A stretch of 21,908 bases of DNA from a virus. Where the stretch lies: IMG/VR virus record IMGVR_UViG_3300007538_000222, positions 1 through 21,908 of that record. One strand, written 5' to 3'. A program made the position numbers and the translations under genes. The notes under the pieces were generated by a model. The model was not told the DNA's origin, searched no databases, and saw only the letters and a program-made list of their open reading frames with translations. This document shows, piece by piece, positions 20,779 through 21,908 of this stretch. How positions within the stretch are numbered: position 1 is the stretch's first letter; each line of letters opens with the position of its first letter.

Positions 20779-21908
20779 TTAGATACCGATGCCGATGCCA
20801 AGTGAGAGGCGCTGCGCCCCGGAACCAGAGACGACGGCGCCAGAACTGACGGCCAGCGCCGCTGGATGGAACGTTGTCGCGAACTCGCCGTGCCCAGCGA
20901 ACAACGTCACTGATGCCCCGATGTAGTCCAGCACCGCTGCGTATTTGACATACTGCGTCAACGGTTCGGGAGAGAACGTGCCGAACGGAAGGTGCCCGAA
21001 GTCACCGTCCTTGCCGTTGCCTCGTGGTTGGTCGAGCGTGAAGACGCAGAACCCCTGGACTCCTAGGTCTTCTAGGCCCTGGAGGTATGTCGCATACGCA
21101 GACCCCATCTCGGGGACGTTCTGCATCGTCAGCAGATACGCTCGCAGTGCAGCATCGCTAGCGACTGCTGGCGCGTAGTGCTGGCCGCCCTCGTAGAGAA
21201 CGATCGGCAGCCCGTAGCCTAGATCAATGTGGCTTTGGACGTAGCCGAGCGATACCTCGATCGCCTTCGCTACCCCGTTGACTTCCGTCGAGTCGGCTGC
21301 GGTGTAGTCACTGAAGAATTGCTCCGTCGTTCTAGTTTGATGCCACGCGCTCTGTGCGCTTGACGTTGCACCACCGAAGTAAGGCGCAATCGACAGGATG
21401 TCAACGACCCCCACAGCGGCGCTGCTCTCGGCCAGCATCATCTGGTCGCACAACCAGCTATTGGCTGCCTGAGATGCCAGCACGCGCTGCATCTTGGTGC
21501 CCTGCGTCAATCCCGCAGTGTGCATAAGCGCCCAACACTCACGACTGCGGCGGATCGTATACCATAGTCGCTGGATTGTTACCGACTCCGCGGGCCAGAT
21601 CAGAGCACCCTGGTCGCCGACATACGTTGTCTGCTGGAAGACTCCGTTCCAGGTTTCATTGCTGTATTCGACGTATACCGTGCCGTCACAATCCAGGAGC
21701 TTCGTCGCTGCTGCTGTGACTGCTGCGTCTGTGGCTTGGTGGGGGATGCAATACCACATATCGCAACCGAGCTTGTTGGCCAGCGCGACACATACCTCGA
21801 TGGGCACGCCATAGTCCCCGCCCCAGTAGAGGTAAGACTGTGGTCGTAGCGTGTCGGTCGTCGTCGAGTTCTTTGTCGCCAGCCAGTTCATGAACCGGAG
21901 CAACGGGC
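20779..21908 (-). CDS. clan GH-A-like glycosidase domain protein, N-terminus beyond window
   Basis: The frame is open to the right edge, so the N-terminus is missing. Counting from the TTG at 21903, the first ~330 residues look like a TIM-barrel glycosidase: PQSYLYWGGDYGVPIEVCVALANKLGCDMWYCIPHQATD, VYVEYSNETWNGVF (candidate acid/base Glu83), SIAPYFG, and LPIVLYEGGQHY (candidate nucleophile Glu238). NE-x-W plus a late Y-E-G strand is the clan GH-A layout. The C-terminal ~45 residues (TFHPAALAVSSGAVVSGSGAQRLSLGIGIGI) are small-residue-rich, as in other virion fibre proteins. It probably cleaves or binds host surface glycan. The exact family is not decided. Confidence 0.78.
   Translation of the reverse strand, partial: PLLRFMNWLATKNSTTTDTLRPQSYLYWGGDYGVPIEVCVALANKLGCDMWYCIPHQATDAAVTAAATKLLDCDGTVYVEYSNETWNGVFQQTTYVGDQGALIWPAESVTIQRLWYTIRRSRECWALMHTAGLTQGTKMQRVLASQAANSWLCDQMMLAESSAAVGVVDILSIAPYFGGATSSAQSAWHQTRTTEQFFSDYTAADSTEVNGVAKAIEVSLGYVQSHIDLGYGLPIVLYEGGQHYAPAVASDAALRAYLLTMQNVPEMGSAYATYLQGLEDLGVQGFCVFTLDQPRGNGKDGDFGHLPFGTFSPEPLTQYVKYAAVLDYIGASVTLFAGHGEFATTFHPAALAVSSGAVVSGSGAQRLSLGIGIGI

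Overview
The window is part of the late (virion) gene cluster of a tailed double-stranded DNA phage or prophage. It is G+C-rich, and every gene I can support lies on the minus strand, so the map reads from the right edge to the left. The genes are tightly packed: nine junctions are 4-nt start/stop overlaps (ATGA, GTGA or TTGA) and three are 1-nt overlaps. Of 24 starts inside the window I count 14 ATG, 7 GTG and 3 TTG. The host is probably a bacterium with a G+C-rich genome. DUF2460 and DUF551 family proteins suggest a proteobacterium, but nothing here fixes the host. I see no tRNA, integrase, lysis gene, CRISPR array or insertion sequence.

From right to left: (i) 21908-18243 is a surface or decoration cassette. 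It holds a truncated clan GH-A-like glycosidase, a common 141-aa phage structural protein, a 599-aa protein resembling (alpha/alpha)-toroid carbohydrate enzymes, and an 84-aa protein like the head-spike base of gene transfer agents. (ii) 18234-15097 is DNA modification and packaging: a small unknown protein, a ParB-like/DNA methyltransferase fusion, and the small and large terminase subunits. (iii) 15100-8825 is the head: DUF4055-type portal, SPP1 gp7/Mu gpF-type protein, a small accessory cluster with a DUF551 protein, scaffold, a 112-aa protein, a structured 261-nt leader, and a P22-type major capsid protein. No capsid protease is seen, which fits scaffold-driven assembly. (iv) 8751-4910 is the neck: an unusual 858-aa fusion of two SGNH-esterase-like modules to a DnaT-like head-tail adaptor, then head-closure, gp10-like and tail-terminator proteins. 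(v) 4913-1 is a long flexible tail: tube protein, a G/GT chaperone pair joined by a -1 frameshift, a short tape measure (456 aa), a DUF2460 protein, and a truncated fibre-like protein. The tape measure length suggests a siphovirus tail of roughly 65-70 nm by the usual 0.15 nm per residue.

The most unusual items are the esterase-adaptor fusion, which would place up to twelve glycan esterases around the neck if the adaptor forms the usual 12-mer ring, and the frameshift site at 3289-3295. That site has the canonical heptamer GGGAAAC, an AGGAGG Shine-Dalgarno-like element exactly 10 nt upstream (as in E. coli dnaX) and a 7-bp hairpin downstream. The capsid gene leader is also notable: it has several inverted repeats, and the gene starts at a TTG without a ribosome binding site. 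Together the esterase, the glycosidase and the toroid protein suggest a virion equipped against a glycan-coated host.
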